This document shows positions 30,424 through 37,868 of a stretch of 64,000 nucleotides of DNA, one piece after another; position 1 is the stretch's first letter; each line of letters begins with the position of its first letter. Below the pieces are notes generated by a model. That model worked only from the letters and a program-made list of their open reading frames with translations, was not told the origin of the DNA and did not search any database. A program made the translations under genes and the position numbers. Origin of the DNA: Spongiibacter tropicus DSM 19543 (GTDB lineage: Bacteria; Pseudomonadota; Gammaproteobacteria; Pseudomonadales; Spongiibacteraceae). Location of the stretch: NCBI RefSeq assembly GCF_000420325.1, contig NZ_ATUS01000001.1, positions 562,463-626,462 on the forward strand, written 5' to 3'.

Positions 30424-31461
30424 ATGAGCGAATCACTTTTCAGCCTGGGCCTCGGCCTGGGTAGCCAAAACAGCAAAGGCGAATGGCTGGATATTTTCTA
30501 CCCCCAGCCGCTGGTACAACCCAGCGACGCCCTGTGCAAGGCCATTGCCCCCATCGTGGAATACAAAGGCGGCAATGCCGCTATTGCCGTCAACAGCGAG
30601 CAAATGAGCCGTGTGGCTGAAGCCGCCAAAGCCGCGGGCGACAGTGCCCAGGCCGATATCGCGGCACAATTGGCCAGCAGCTCCCAGCCGCTGGTGGTTA
30701 CCCTGTTGGCCGAAGACGCGGCCCCCAGCTCGGTGCCCGAGGGCTATCTGAAACTGCATCTGCTTTCTCACCGCCTCGCCAAGCCACATTCACTGGATCT
30801 GACCGGCCTGTTCGGCGTACTGCCCAATGTCGCTTGGACCAACCAGGGGCCGGTAGACCTGCGTGAACTGCCCCAGCGCCAGCTCGACGCCAGAATGAAA
30901 GGTGAGCTGCTGGAAATCATGTCAGTGGATAAATTCCCGAAAATGACCAACTACGTGGTTCCCGCCGGCGTGCGCATTGCTCACACCGCGCGTGTTCGTC
31001 TCGGCGCTTACCTCGGCGAAGGTACCACCATCATGCACGAGGGCTTCGTCAACTTTAATGCTGGCACCGAAGGCCCGGGCATGATCGAAGGCCGTATTTC
31101 GGCAGGTGTAATGATCGGTGCGGGCTCCGACCTCGGCGGCGGTTGCTCCACCATGGGTACGCTGTCCGGCGGCAACAATATTATTATTTCCATCGGCAAA
31201 GAGTGCCTCGTCGGTGCCAACGCCGGTGTGGGTATTCCGCTCGGCGACCGCTGCACGATCGAAGCCGGCCTTTACATCACCGCGGGCTCAGTCGTGGCGA
31301 TGATTGACGATAAAGGAGAGCAAGTCGGTACCGCCAAAGCCCGCGACCTGGCAGGCCAATCTGACCTGCTGTTCCGCCGTAACTCCAAGAACGGTGCTAT
31401 CGAAGTTCTCACCAACAAATCAGCCATCGCGTTGAACGAAATGCTTCACGCACACAACTGA
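30424..31461 (+). CDS. dapD: Tetrahydrodipicolinate N-succinyltransferase DapD
   Basis: DapD adds succinyl-CoA to tetrahydrodipicolinate in the lysine/diaminopimelate pathway. The 345-residue protein is of the long Pseudomonas type, not the 274-residue E. coli type. A left-handed beta helix of hexapeptide repeats occupies about residues 175-290 (RIAHTARVRLGAYLGEG onward). With dapC, dapE (42930) and dapA (55018) the window holds four steps of the succinylase route. Confidence 0.96.
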   Translation: MSESLFSLGLGLGSQNSKGEWLDIFYPQPLVQPSDALCKAIAPIVEYKGGNAAIAVNSEQMSRVAEAAKAAGDSAQADIAAQLASSSQPLVVTLLAEDAAPSSVPEGYLKLHLLSHRLAKPHSLDLTGLFGVLPNVAWTNQGPVDLRELPQRQLDARMKGELLEIMSVDKFPKMTNYVVPAGVRIAHTARVRLGAYLGEGTTIMHEGFVNFNAGTEGPGMIEGRISAGVMIGAGSDLGGGCSTMGTLSGGNNIIISIGKECLVGANAGVGIPLGDRCTIEAGLYITAGSVVAMIDDKGEQVGTAKARDLAGQSDLLFRRNSKNGAIEVLTNKSAIALNEMLHAHN

Positions 31462-31481
31462 CTTTCAATAAAAGCCCTTTC

Positions 31482-31517
31482 TCACCCGGCCCATAGAAGT
31501 ATTTGTGAGCCGGGTGA
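31482..31517. repeat. 9-bp inverted repeat downstream of dapD
   Basis: TCACCCGGC (31482-31490) and GCCGGGTGA (31509-31517) are perfect inverted copies with an 18-base loop, 20 bases after the dapD stop. There is no T tract, so this may be a transcript-end-stabilising hairpin rather than an intrinsic terminator. The rest of the gap up to 31753 is AT-rich and shows no clear gene. Confidence 0.5.
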
Positions 31518-31753
31518 CGACCATCCGCATACATCAAAAACCTAGCTATAAATTATCGACCTGACCAAAAGTGCTTTAGAAGAATTTTCCCATCTGACAC
31601 ACTGAAAAAGGCGCGACCTAAATGCGTTGACTAATGCACATATGTATGGAAAAGTTCCCTTACCTTCCCTCGCAAAGGATTTGCGAAGTCTCACTAGTCA
31701 TGTGAGCACTCCTACCATTGCGTGAACGTCACAACCACTAAAAGGATTTTTTC

Positions 31754-32479
31754 ATGCGATGTTTGCCACTCCACCTCATGGCGGTGTTCCTGCTTTCCGG
31801 CTGTGCCTCTATGATCAGTACAGGCGATCAGGAAATAGCTCTTCGCTCCGAACCTGCAGGAGCAGAGGTCTGGGTAGACGGGCTTAGGCGCGGCGTAACG
31901 CCGATGATGCTTGAGCTTGATCGCCAGAGCGATGACAGAAAACTGAGCCTGCAAAAATCTGGCTACGAAGCTTATGAAACAGTGTTAGAGAGCAGCTTCA
32001 ATGGCGTGGTTCTCGGTAATATCCTGCTAGGTGGCATCATTGGTCTTGCCGTGGATGGAATGACGGGAGCCTTCTGGCGATACGACGTCGACAGCATTGA
32101 TGCGGAACTGAAGCCCGGAAATGGTCAAATGGTGGTCGCATCCAACTCCACGCTTCCCCAACAATACGTCGGTACAACCCCCCCGGCAAATCCAGCCACG
32201 GACGAGGGGAAGACTTATACTCCCCGTCAGGTTCCCAGAAATGCCGCTATCGATGAAGATTACATCGCCAGGCAACGCGCCTATGTGGAAAGCAATACGG
32301 ACGCCATTCGTCAGGAACTCGAGAAGGGCTACCCAGGCGACGTACTCGGCATGATGCTGGTGAGCTTCAACGTCCCCGTCGCCGAAATCCCTCAAAATAT
32401 TCAGGTTCTTTCAGCAATTTCAGACCAGCACCCCAGCGACAGCAGTTTTGTAGATGCGGTAATGGATCACTACTACTGA
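31754..32479 (+). CDS. PEGA-domain lipoprotein of unknown function
   Basis: The 241-residue protein has a lipoprotein signal (VFLLSGCAS, lipidated Cys17) followed by a PEGA-like beta domain at about residues 28-75 (LRSEPAGAEVWVDGLRRGVTP). A glycine-rich hydrophobic stretch (GNILLGGIIGLAVDG, about 93-107) follows, then a polar tail. PEGA domains are found in surface and envelope proteins and bind cell-wall or carbohydrate partners in some cases. The start has an AAAAGGA site 7 bases upstream. It stands alone, and I cannot name a specific role. Confidence 0.75.
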   Translation: MRCLPLHLMAVFLLSGCASMISTGDQEIALRSEPAGAEVWVDGLRRGVTPMMLELDRQSDDRKLSLQKSGYEAYETVLESSFNGVVLGNILLGGIIGLAVDGMTGAFWRYDVDSIDAELKPGNGQMVVASNSTLPQQYVGTTPPANPATDEGKTYTPRQVPRNAAIDEDYIARQRAYVESNTDAIRQELEKGYPGDVLGMMLVSFNVPVAEIPQNIQVLSAISDQHPSDSSFVDAVMDHYY

Positions 32480-32512
32480 CCCCTGAGACATACGGCATCC
32501 ATGCTTTCATTC

Positions 32513-32538
32513 GTGCCTGAAAAAGACTTATCAGGCAC
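32513..32538. repeat. 8-bp inverted repeat downstream of the PEGA lipoprotein gene
   Basis: GTGCCTGA (32513-32520) and TCAGGCAC (32531-32538) are perfect inverted copies with a 10-base loop that holds AAAAGACTTA. No T tract follows. It is 33 bases after the stop of the lipoprotein gene and may end or protect its transcript. Confidence 0.5.
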
Positions 32539-32625
32539 GTAACACCTTGCCAAGCTCGGAAATTCATGTGAACTCTCCGCCCATCGTCTACTCTATTGTG
32601 TAAGCAAATAATGGGAGGAGAACAG

Positions 32626-32811
32626 ATGGAGTTGCAAATTACCGGCCTGCTTGGACTGCTGGTATTTATCGCCGATATCTGGGCCATTCTTAATATTGTT
32701 CAAAGTCGCAACAGTTCCGGCAGCAAGCTGCTGTGGATTGTGCTGATTCTTCTGCTGCCGGTGCTCGGACTGGCGATCTGGTTTTTTGCGGGGCCCCGGG
32801 AACCTCGCTGA
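32626..32811 (+). CDS. Small two-helix membrane protein, PLDc_N type
   Basis: The 61-residue protein starts at MELQITGLLG behind a strong GGGAGGAG ribosome site. It has two membrane helices, one near residues 5-24 and one near 36-55, joined by a polar QSRNSSGSK turn, and ends GPREPR. This matches the PLDc_N (phospholipase D N-terminal-like) small membrane domain, but there is no phospholipase. It is the first gene of a tight run with the MgtC-like and AI-2E genes. Function unknown. Confidence 0.8.
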   Translation: MELQITGLLGLLVFIADIWAILNIVQSRNSSGSKLLWIVLILLLPVLGLAIWFFAGPREPR

Positions 32812-32816
32812 ACCTT

Positions 32817-33296
32817 ATGACGTTATTGCCAGATATCAACTGGCCACTGATTGCTCACCACCTGACTCAACTCGCCATTGCCTATGTGTTGTCGGTTCCC
32901 ATCGGCTGGAACCGGGAAGCGGCATCACGCGGGGTAGGTCTGCGCACATTTCCGCTGGTCGCGATTGCCTGCTGCGCTTATCTGCTGATCGGTCGCGACG
33001 TCCTCAGTGGTTCAGAATCCCATGCGCGCTTAATGTATGGTCTGATGAGTGGCATCGGCTTTATCGGCGGTGGCGCCATTCTCAAACAAGAGGGCACGGT
33101 CAGTGGCACCGCCACAGCAGCAGCCATCTGGTCAACCGGTGCCATTGGCACAGCGGTTGCGTGGCAGCGCTATGAAATCGCCATTGTAGTAAGCATCATT
33201 ACAGTTATTACACTCAGGGCGCTAAGCCCGCTGAAACGCTTTGCTCACAGCAACGACAAACGCAAAAAGCGATACCGGGAGACACATGGAGAGTAA
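32817..33296 (+). CDS. MgtC/SapB family membrane protein
   Basis: The 159-residue protein starts MTLLPDINWPLIAHHLTQL, five bases after the PLDc_N gene. It has the family's conserved membrane region: IGWNREAASRGVGLRTFPLVAI, then GLMSGIGFIGGGAILKQEGTVSG and TAAAIWSTGAIGTA. MgtC relatives act in magnesium limitation or in control of the F-type ATPase in pathogens; the role of this short form is not established. The C-terminus is basic (HSNDKRKKRYRETHGE) and overlaps the next gene by 11 bases. Confidence 0.88.
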   Translation: MTLLPDINWPLIAHHLTQLAIAYVLSVPIGWNREAASRGVGLRTFPLVAIACCAYLLIGRDVLSGSESHARLMYGLMSGIGFIGGGAILKQEGTVSGTATAAAIWSTGAIGTAVAWQRYEIAIVVSIITVITLRALSPLKRFAHSNDKRKKRYRETHGE

Positions 33297-34368
33297 GCAA
33301 GCGAAGATCAACGACTGGGCCTTGGCGCTACTGGCCTTGCTCGCAGTGCTGTATACATTGCGACTGGCCAGGGACGTGCTGCTGCCAATCACACTGGCAT
33401 TGATCTTCGCCCTGCTGCTGGCCCCCGCCGTCAGTCGTCTTCAACAGTGGCGCGTTCCCCGCAGTCTTGCAGCGCTGCTGCTGATTGCCATCAGCGTCGG
33501 CGGTATTGGCGGCGGTTTTTATGCATTAGCTTCCCCGGCCAGCGAATGGCTTCAACGCGCACCGGAGGCCGTATCGGTGATTCGTGATCATCTGCACGAT
33601 GTGAACGGCGATACCGGCGACGTCGATGCGGCCACGGCCAGTCTGGATTCGCTCGCCAAGGAATTCTCCAGCCCTTCAGACCCCGAAATCAAGAAGGTAC
33701 TTATTGCCGACCCCGGCTGGCGGGGAGAAGTCTGGGAGACACTGAAGAATTTTGGTGTGTATGGCACGCTGAGCGTCATCATGTTGTTTTTTCTACTCAG
33801 CTCTGGCGAAGCGCTCATCCAACGCTTCATCAACAGCCTCCCCAGCCACCGCGACAAAACGACCGCCAAAGAACTGGTCGGGCAAGCGCAGCAGCAAATG
33901 TCTCGCTATCTGCTGACGATTACCCTGGTTAATGCAGCGGTCGGTGCAGTAACGGCCTTTGGTCTCTGGCTGATTGATTTCCCCGACCCGGCTCTGTGGG
34001 GCGCCTTAGCCGCCTTACTGCGTTACATTCCCTATCTTGGGGTCAGCATCACGGTCATGCTGCTGTGTATTGTCAGCGCGGTAAGCTTTGACAGCCTGAC
34101 GGGCATATTGATCGCGCCACTGGGCTACGCGCTTTTTACCGCGATGGTCGGACAATTTGTCGACCCCTTCGTGCACGGAATGCGTTTCAGCCTGAACCCT
34201 ATTGTGGTGTTTCTCTGGATCTTTTTCTGGGGCTGGCTGTGGGGTGCGCCCGGCGTCCTGCTGGCGGTGCCTCTGCTGACCCTGTTTCAGGTCGTCTGCC
34301 AACACGTAGAACGCCTGCAAGCTATCGCTCACATCATAGGAGAAGACGCTGATGTTTCCAGGTCTTGA
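33286..34368 (+). CDS. AI-2E family transporter
   Basis: The 360-residue protein starts MESKQAKINDWALALLALLA after a CGGGAGAC ribosome site inside the end of the MgtC-like gene. It has about eight membrane helices, arranged as two near the N-terminus, a soluble stretch near residues 85-150, and a C-terminal bundle with the conserved PYLGVSITV and LNPIVVFLWIFFWGWLWG. Members export varied small molecules or ions. The autoinducer name is historical and no substrate can be assigned. The end overlaps the amidoligase gene by 17 bases. Confidence 0.9.
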   Translation: MESKQAKINDWALALLALLAVLYTLRLARDVLLPITLALIFALLLAPAVSRLQQWRVPRSLAALLLIAISVGGIGGGFYALASPASEWLQRAPEAVSVIRDHLHDVNGDTGDVDAATASLDSLAKEFSSPSDPEIKKVLIADPGWRGEVWETLKNFGVYGTLSVIMLFFLLSSGEALIQRFINSLPSHRDKTTAKELVGQAQQQMSRYLLTITLVNAAVGAVTAFGLWLIDFPDPALWGALAALLRYIPYLGVSITVMLLCIVSAVSFDSLTGILIAPLGYALFTAMVGQFVDPFVHGMRFSLNPIVVFLWIFFWGWLWGAPGVLLAVPLLTLFQVVCQHVERLQAIAHIIGEDADVSRS

Positions 34369-35368
34369 GCAATACCGTGCCCAACTGTGGCCCCTGCCCC
34401 CGCAACGCGACACCCGCGAGGGGAAAGAGCGCCGCCTGGGCGTAGAGATTGAATTCACCGGCATGGATATGCCGGAGATTGCCCAGTGCATTACCGAGCA
34501 GTTTGGTGGCGAGATTCAGCGCGGCTCCGAGTATGAATACACCGTCGCCAATACCGAGTTTGGCGACTTCGGCATCGAACTTGACTCCGCCTACATCAAA
34601 CGCCTCGGCCGCGAGCGGGAAGAAGCCGGGCAGGCCAGCGAATTTGAAGAGCTGACAGAATCGCTGGTGGGACTGGTTGCCCGCCAGTTGGTGCCGTTTG
34701 AAATTGTGGCGCCACCAGTCGAAATCAGCCAGCTCTGGCGATTGGAAGATCTGTTCTTGATGTTGCGCAAAGAGGGCGCAGAAGGCACGCAGGCATCAGC
34801 AAAAAACGCGTTTGGCTTGCAACTGAATCCGGAGATGCCCGATTGCGAGGCGGACACCATTCTGAACTACTTACGGGCATTCCTGTGTCTATATGAGTGG
34901 TTGATCTGGCGCAGCCCCGTGGACTTCAGCCGCCGACTGACCAGCTATACCGATCCATTCAAGCGCGAGTATCTGCGACATGTCCTCGCGCCGGATTACC
35001 AACCGGATATCGGCACGCTGATCGACGATTACATTCGCTTTAATCCCACCCGCAATCGCGCCCTGGACTTGCTGCCACTGTTCGCGCACGTCGACGAAGA
35101 AAGGCTGCGCGCAAAAATTGACGACCCGCGAGTCAAAGCCCGACCAACACTGCATTACCGGCTACCGAACAGTTTGATTGGCGACCCGCAATGGGGGCTG
35201 ATTCACCCTTGGCGCGACTGGCTGCAAGTGGAGGCACTGGCTGCCGATACAACGCGACTCAATGCGGTATGTCGTCACTATCGAGAGCACATTGAGAGTG
35301 CAACCAGCGGTTTATTCAGCGATTGGGCGCAGCGAGTCAGCCTGCATTTGATACCGGAGCTGTTGTAG
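34352..35368 (+). CDS. Amidoligase family protein (glutamine synthetase-like COOH-NH2 ligase)
   Basis: The 338-residue protein matches the amidoligase family, a glutamine-synthetase-fold group predicted to form amide bonds with ATP. Visible motifs are GVEIEFTGMD at 30-39 (metal-binding glutamates), YEYTVANTEFGDFGIELD at 61-78, EIVAPPVE at 117-124 and AFGLQLNPE at 153-161. The start overlaps the upstream AI-2E gene. A class I glutamine amidotransferase-like hydrolase follows two bases later, a pairing noted for this family by Iyer and Aravind. Substrate unknown; a gamma-glutamyl-type amide or peptide is inferred. Confidence 0.82.
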   Translation: MFPGLEQYRAQLWPLPPQRDTREGKERRLGVEIEFTGMDMPEIAQCITEQFGGEIQRGSEYEYTVANTEFGDFGIELDSAYIKRLGREREEAGQASEFEELTESLVGLVARQLVPFEIVAPPVEISQLWRLEDLFLMLRKEGAEGTQASAKNAFGLQLNPEMPDCEADTILNYLRAFLCLYEWLIWRSPVDFSRRLTSYTDPFKREYLRHVLAPDYQPDIGTLIDDYIRFNPTRNRALDLLPLFAHVDEERLRAKIDDPRVKARPTLHYRLPNSLIGDPQWGLIHPWRDWLQVEALAADTTRLNAVCRHYREHIESATSGLFSDWAQRVSLHLIPELL

Positions 35369-35370
35369 AC

Positions 35371-36051
35371 GTGTCGATACTTCACCGCCACCACCCTGTT
35401 ATCGGCGTGACCGGCGAAGACCGCCGCCTGCCAATTTCCTGGTGGTTTATTCGCTCAGCGCTGCGACGCGTCGGTGCGCAGGCGATTCACCTGACTCCAG
35501 CTCACAAGGAGATACCCCTGCACCTGGATGGCCTGATTATCAGTGGCGGCGACGATATTGATCAGGGCCTGTATTTACCCGAAGCGCCGGAAGTGGCGCC
35601 GATGAATCCGCGGCGTGACCGCTTCGAGATTGCGGTGCTGGAGCGGTTTCTTCCACGCTCACTACCTATTCTCGGTATTTGCCGGGGAGCGCAGCTGCTG
35701 AACGTGGTGCTCGGCGGCAGCCTGCATGTCGACCTGCGTCACTTGCGTCGACGCACCAGCAATCGCCGCATGCTATTACCCCATAAAACACTGATGCTGG
35801 ATGCGGGCAGTCATATGGAGGAAATCCTGGGGACTGAACGCTGCCACATCAATAGCCTTCACCATCAGGCCATCGACCGTCTCGGCGAAGGCATGGTGGT
35901 CAGCGGACGAGACCTTGACGGTATTACGCAGGCCGTCGAGGCCGCCGACGGGCATTTCCGCATGGGTGTGCAGTGGCACCCGGAGTACCTTCCCTTTCAG
36001 CGTCCCCAGCGCCGCCTGTTCAAAGCCCTGTGCGAGGCCGCGAGCCAATGA
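35371..36051 (+). CDS. Class I glutamine amidotransferase-like (peptidase C26) protein
   Basis: From a GTG at 35371 the protein has 226 residues and the peptidase C26 layout: GLIISGGDDIDQGLY at 55-68, nucleophile Cys104 in GICRGAQLLN, and His203/Glu205 in GVQWHPEYLP. Relatives cut gamma-glutamyl amides, as PuuD does in putrescine use. The GTG is chosen because an ATG at 35323 would overlap the amidoligase gene by 46 bases. It could hydrolyse or proofread the amidoligase product. It overlaps the YqaA gene by four bases (ATGA). Confidence 0.85.
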   Translation: MSILHRHHPVIGVTGEDRRLPISWWFIRSALRRVGAQAIHLTPAHKEIPLHLDGLIISGGDDIDQGLYLPEAPEVAPMNPRRDRFEIAVLERFLPRSLPILGICRGAQLLNVVLGGSLHVDLRHLRRRTSNRRMLLPHKTLMLDAGSHMEEILGTERCHINSLHHQAIDRLGEGMVVSGRDLDGITQAVEAADGHFRMGVQWHPEYLPFQRPQRRLFKALCEAASQ

Positions 36052-36476
36052 TCAGTCAATATCTCCTGCTGTTCGCTGCGGCTTTTGGCGCCGCGACCCT
36101 GCTGCCCTTCTATTCAGAAATTCTGTTAATTGCGCAACTGGAGTCCGGACTCACTCCCCTTTGGCTGTGGCTGGCGGCCAGCGCCGGCAATACCCTCGGC
36201 GCCGGGGTTAACTGGTGGATGGGTATGAAGTTGAGCCACTACGCCGATCGCCGCTGGTTTCCCGCCCGCAAAAAAGACCTGGAACGCGCACAAGGCTGGT
36301 TCGGCCGCTACGGCAAGTGGACATTGCTCATGTCCTGGCTGCCGGTGGGTGGTGATGCCCTGACAGTGGTGGGCGGTATCATGCGCGTCCCGCTGCCGAG
36401 CTTCTTCTTGTTAGTCGCCACGGGCAAAAGTCTGCGCTATGCCATTCTCATCCTCGGGTACAATGCAGCGGTTTAA
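36048..36476 (+). CDS. YqaA family inner membrane protein
   Basis: The 142-residue protein starts at MISQYLLLFAAAFGAATLLP, overlapping the stop of the amidotransferase-like gene. It has four to five hydrophobic segments and the DedA/YqaA-type sequences PFYSEILLIAQL, SAGNTLGAGVNWWMG and FGRYGKWTLLMSWLPVGGDALTVVGG. Members of this superfamily are thought to move lipids or ions across the inner membrane. Tight coupling to the amidoligase pair suggests a shared task. Confidence 0.88.
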   Translation: MISQYLLLFAAAFGAATLLPFYSEILLIAQLESGLTPLWLWLAASAGNTLGAGVNWWMGMKLSHYADRRWFPARKKDLERAQGWFGRYGKWTLLMSWLPVGGDALTVVGGIMRVPLPSFFLLVATGKSLRYAILILGYNAAV

Positions 36477-36493
36477 ACTTCAGGACGTGAGTC

Positions 36494-37048
36494 ATGGCAC
36501 TGAGCGCCAGTATTTTTAAAGCCGATATCGATATCAGTGACCTTCGTCGCCATTACTATCATTCACACAGCCTCACCCTCGCCCGCCATCCGTCAGAGAC
36601 CAACGAGCGAATGATGCTGCGTCTGCTCAGCTTCGCGCTGTTTGCCGATGAACAGCTGAGCTTCACCCGCGGCCTCAGCAATGACGATGAACCCGACCTC
36701 TGGCTGAAGGAATTACACGGCGGCATTCGGCTGTGGATCGAACTCGGCCAACCCAGTGCCAAACGACTCCGCCGCGCACGCAGCCAGGCAGAACATGTTG
36801 TCGTTATCAGCTACGGCGGCCGCCCGGCTTCGCAGTGGTGGCAGGATGAAGGAGAACAGCTATCGAAGGAAAACTGGCTGAGCGTGCTGGAAATCCCCAG
36901 CGATGCCTCCCAAGCACTGGCGGAGTGGGCGCAACGCGGTATGCAGCTGCAACTCACGCTGGATGAAGACAGTATCTGGGTGTCCAGCGCCGAGCAGTCG
37001 TTACAAATTCAGCCTGTGCTACGCTGTGGCAACATCCTCAACCACTGA
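36494..37048 (+). CDS. yaeQ: YaeQ family protein
   Basis: The 184-residue protein starts MALSASIFKADIDISDLRRHYY and matches the YaeQ family along its length (LARHPSETNERMMLRLLSFALFA, PDLWLKELHGGIRLWIELGQPS, VVVISYGG). The fold resembles a PD-(D/E)XK nuclease. YaeQ was linked to suppression of RfaH loss, but its role is not defined. It follows the YqaA gene by 17 bases and may be co-transcribed. Confidence 0.92.
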   Translation: MALSASIFKADIDISDLRRHYYHSHSLTLARHPSETNERMMLRLLSFALFADEQLSFTRGLSNDDEPDLWLKELHGGIRLWIELGQPSAKRLRRARSQAEHVVVISYGGRPASQWWQDEGEQLSKENWLSVLEIPSDASQALAEWAQRGMQLQLTLDEDSIWVSSAEQSLQIQPVLRCGNILNH

Positions 37049-37057
37049 TCGGACATC

Positions 37058-37474
37058 ATGATTCATATTCAAGGCATTGATCACGTCGTGCTCCGCTGCG
37101 CGCGCATCGATACCACCCTCGCGTTCTATCGCGACACGCTCGGCGCAACCGTGGAGCGCACACTCGAAGAACTCGGGCTTTACCAGCTTCGCGTCGGCAC
37201 AGCCCTCATTGATCTGGTACCGGTAGACAGCCCCTTGGGGCAGGAAGGTGGTGCCGCGCCGGGACTGGAGGGGCACAACATGGACCACCTGTGTTTGCGC
37301 CTGGAACCCTTCGACGGGGCCGCCATTCTCAACTACCTGGATCAGCAACAGATTCCCCATGGCGGCCTTGAACGGCGCTACGGCGCGAGCGGTTTTGGTC
37401 CATCCATTTACTTGACCGACCCCGAAGGCAACCGTATTGAATTGAAAGGCCCTGCCGACTCACTGCAAAAGTGA
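37058..37474 (+). CDS. VOC (glyoxalase/dioxygenase superfamily) protein
   Basis: The 138-residue protein is one vicinal-oxygen-chelate module: IQGIDHVVLRCARIDTTLAFY at the N-terminus with a first metal-type histidine, GHNMDHLCLRLEPFD in the middle with a second, and YLTDPEGNRIELKGP near the C-terminus with a glutamate ligand. It is 10 bases after yaeQ. The substrate cannot be predicted; lactoylglutathione lyase is unlikely because the flanking motifs differ. Confidence 0.9.
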   Translation: MIHIQGIDHVVLRCARIDTTLAFYRDTLGATVERTLEELGLYQLRVGTALIDLVPVDSPLGQEGGAAPGLEGHNMDHLCLRLEPFDGAAILNYLDQQQIPHGGLERRYGASGFGPSIYLTDPEGNRIELKGPADSLQK

Positions 37475-37540
37475 CAGGAATAGGTCATGAACATCAAAAA
37501 TTCATGACAAATTCATATAAAAACCGACGTTGAAACAAAT

Positions 37541-37558
37541 TCGTCATCAAGATGTAAC
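37541..37558 (+). promoter_or_regulatory. Pho-box-like PhoB site
   Basis: TCGTCATCAAGATGTAAC has the Pho box layout of two direct half-sites (GTCAT and GTAAC) spaced 11 bases apart. By eye it matches 13 of 18 positions of the CTGTCAT-type consensus. Upstream, TTCAT at 37501 and 37512 repeats with the same 11-base spacing, so a second weaker unit is possible. The next gene downstream is the small exported protein at 37657. Control by PhoB is inferred. Confidence 0.5.
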
Positions 37559-37656
37559 AGACGCCCCGCATACTGCGCAGCATCGAAAAGCCTTTGTGCC
37601 GATTCCATTATTTCATTGAACCGACAGGCTGCCCGCGCAGCTATAGGGAGCGTTTT

Positions 37657-37863
37657 ATGTCACTGATCTCTACATGCAAAAAACTGATCGCCGGTGCTGC
37701 ACTGGCTGCGGCGTCACTGCTGGCCGTTGCCGATGAGCCGCAACTGCTGCTGGAAGAAGTGACCGTTATCGGTGCCGTTCGCGCGTCCGATGCCGTTCGC
37801 GTTGACAACATTGACGTCGCTGGCGACGAGCAACTGGTCGAGATGCCGGTCGCGTACGAGTAA
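37657..37863 (+). CDS. Small exported protein with a TonB-box-like motif
   Basis: The 68-residue protein starts at MSLISTCKKLIAGAALAA behind an ATAGGGAGC ribosome site. A clear signal peptide ends near LLAVA-DE. The acidic mature part, about 43 residues, begins DEPQLLLEEVTVIGA. The EEVTVIG stretch resembles the TonB box at the N-terminus of TonB-dependent receptors, but no receptor body follows because the next gene ends here on the other strand. A Pho-box-like site lies about 100 bases upstream. Function unknown. Confidence 0.7.
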   Translation: MSLISTCKKLIAGAALAAASLLAVADEPQLLLEEVTVIGAVRASDAVRVDNIDVAGDEQLVEMPVAYE

Positions 37864-37868
37864 GGGCA

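Noticed and set aside
31482-31517. Intrinsic terminator after dapD
   Set aside because: The stem is good, but the loop is 18 bases and no T tract follows, so I list it only as an inverted repeat.
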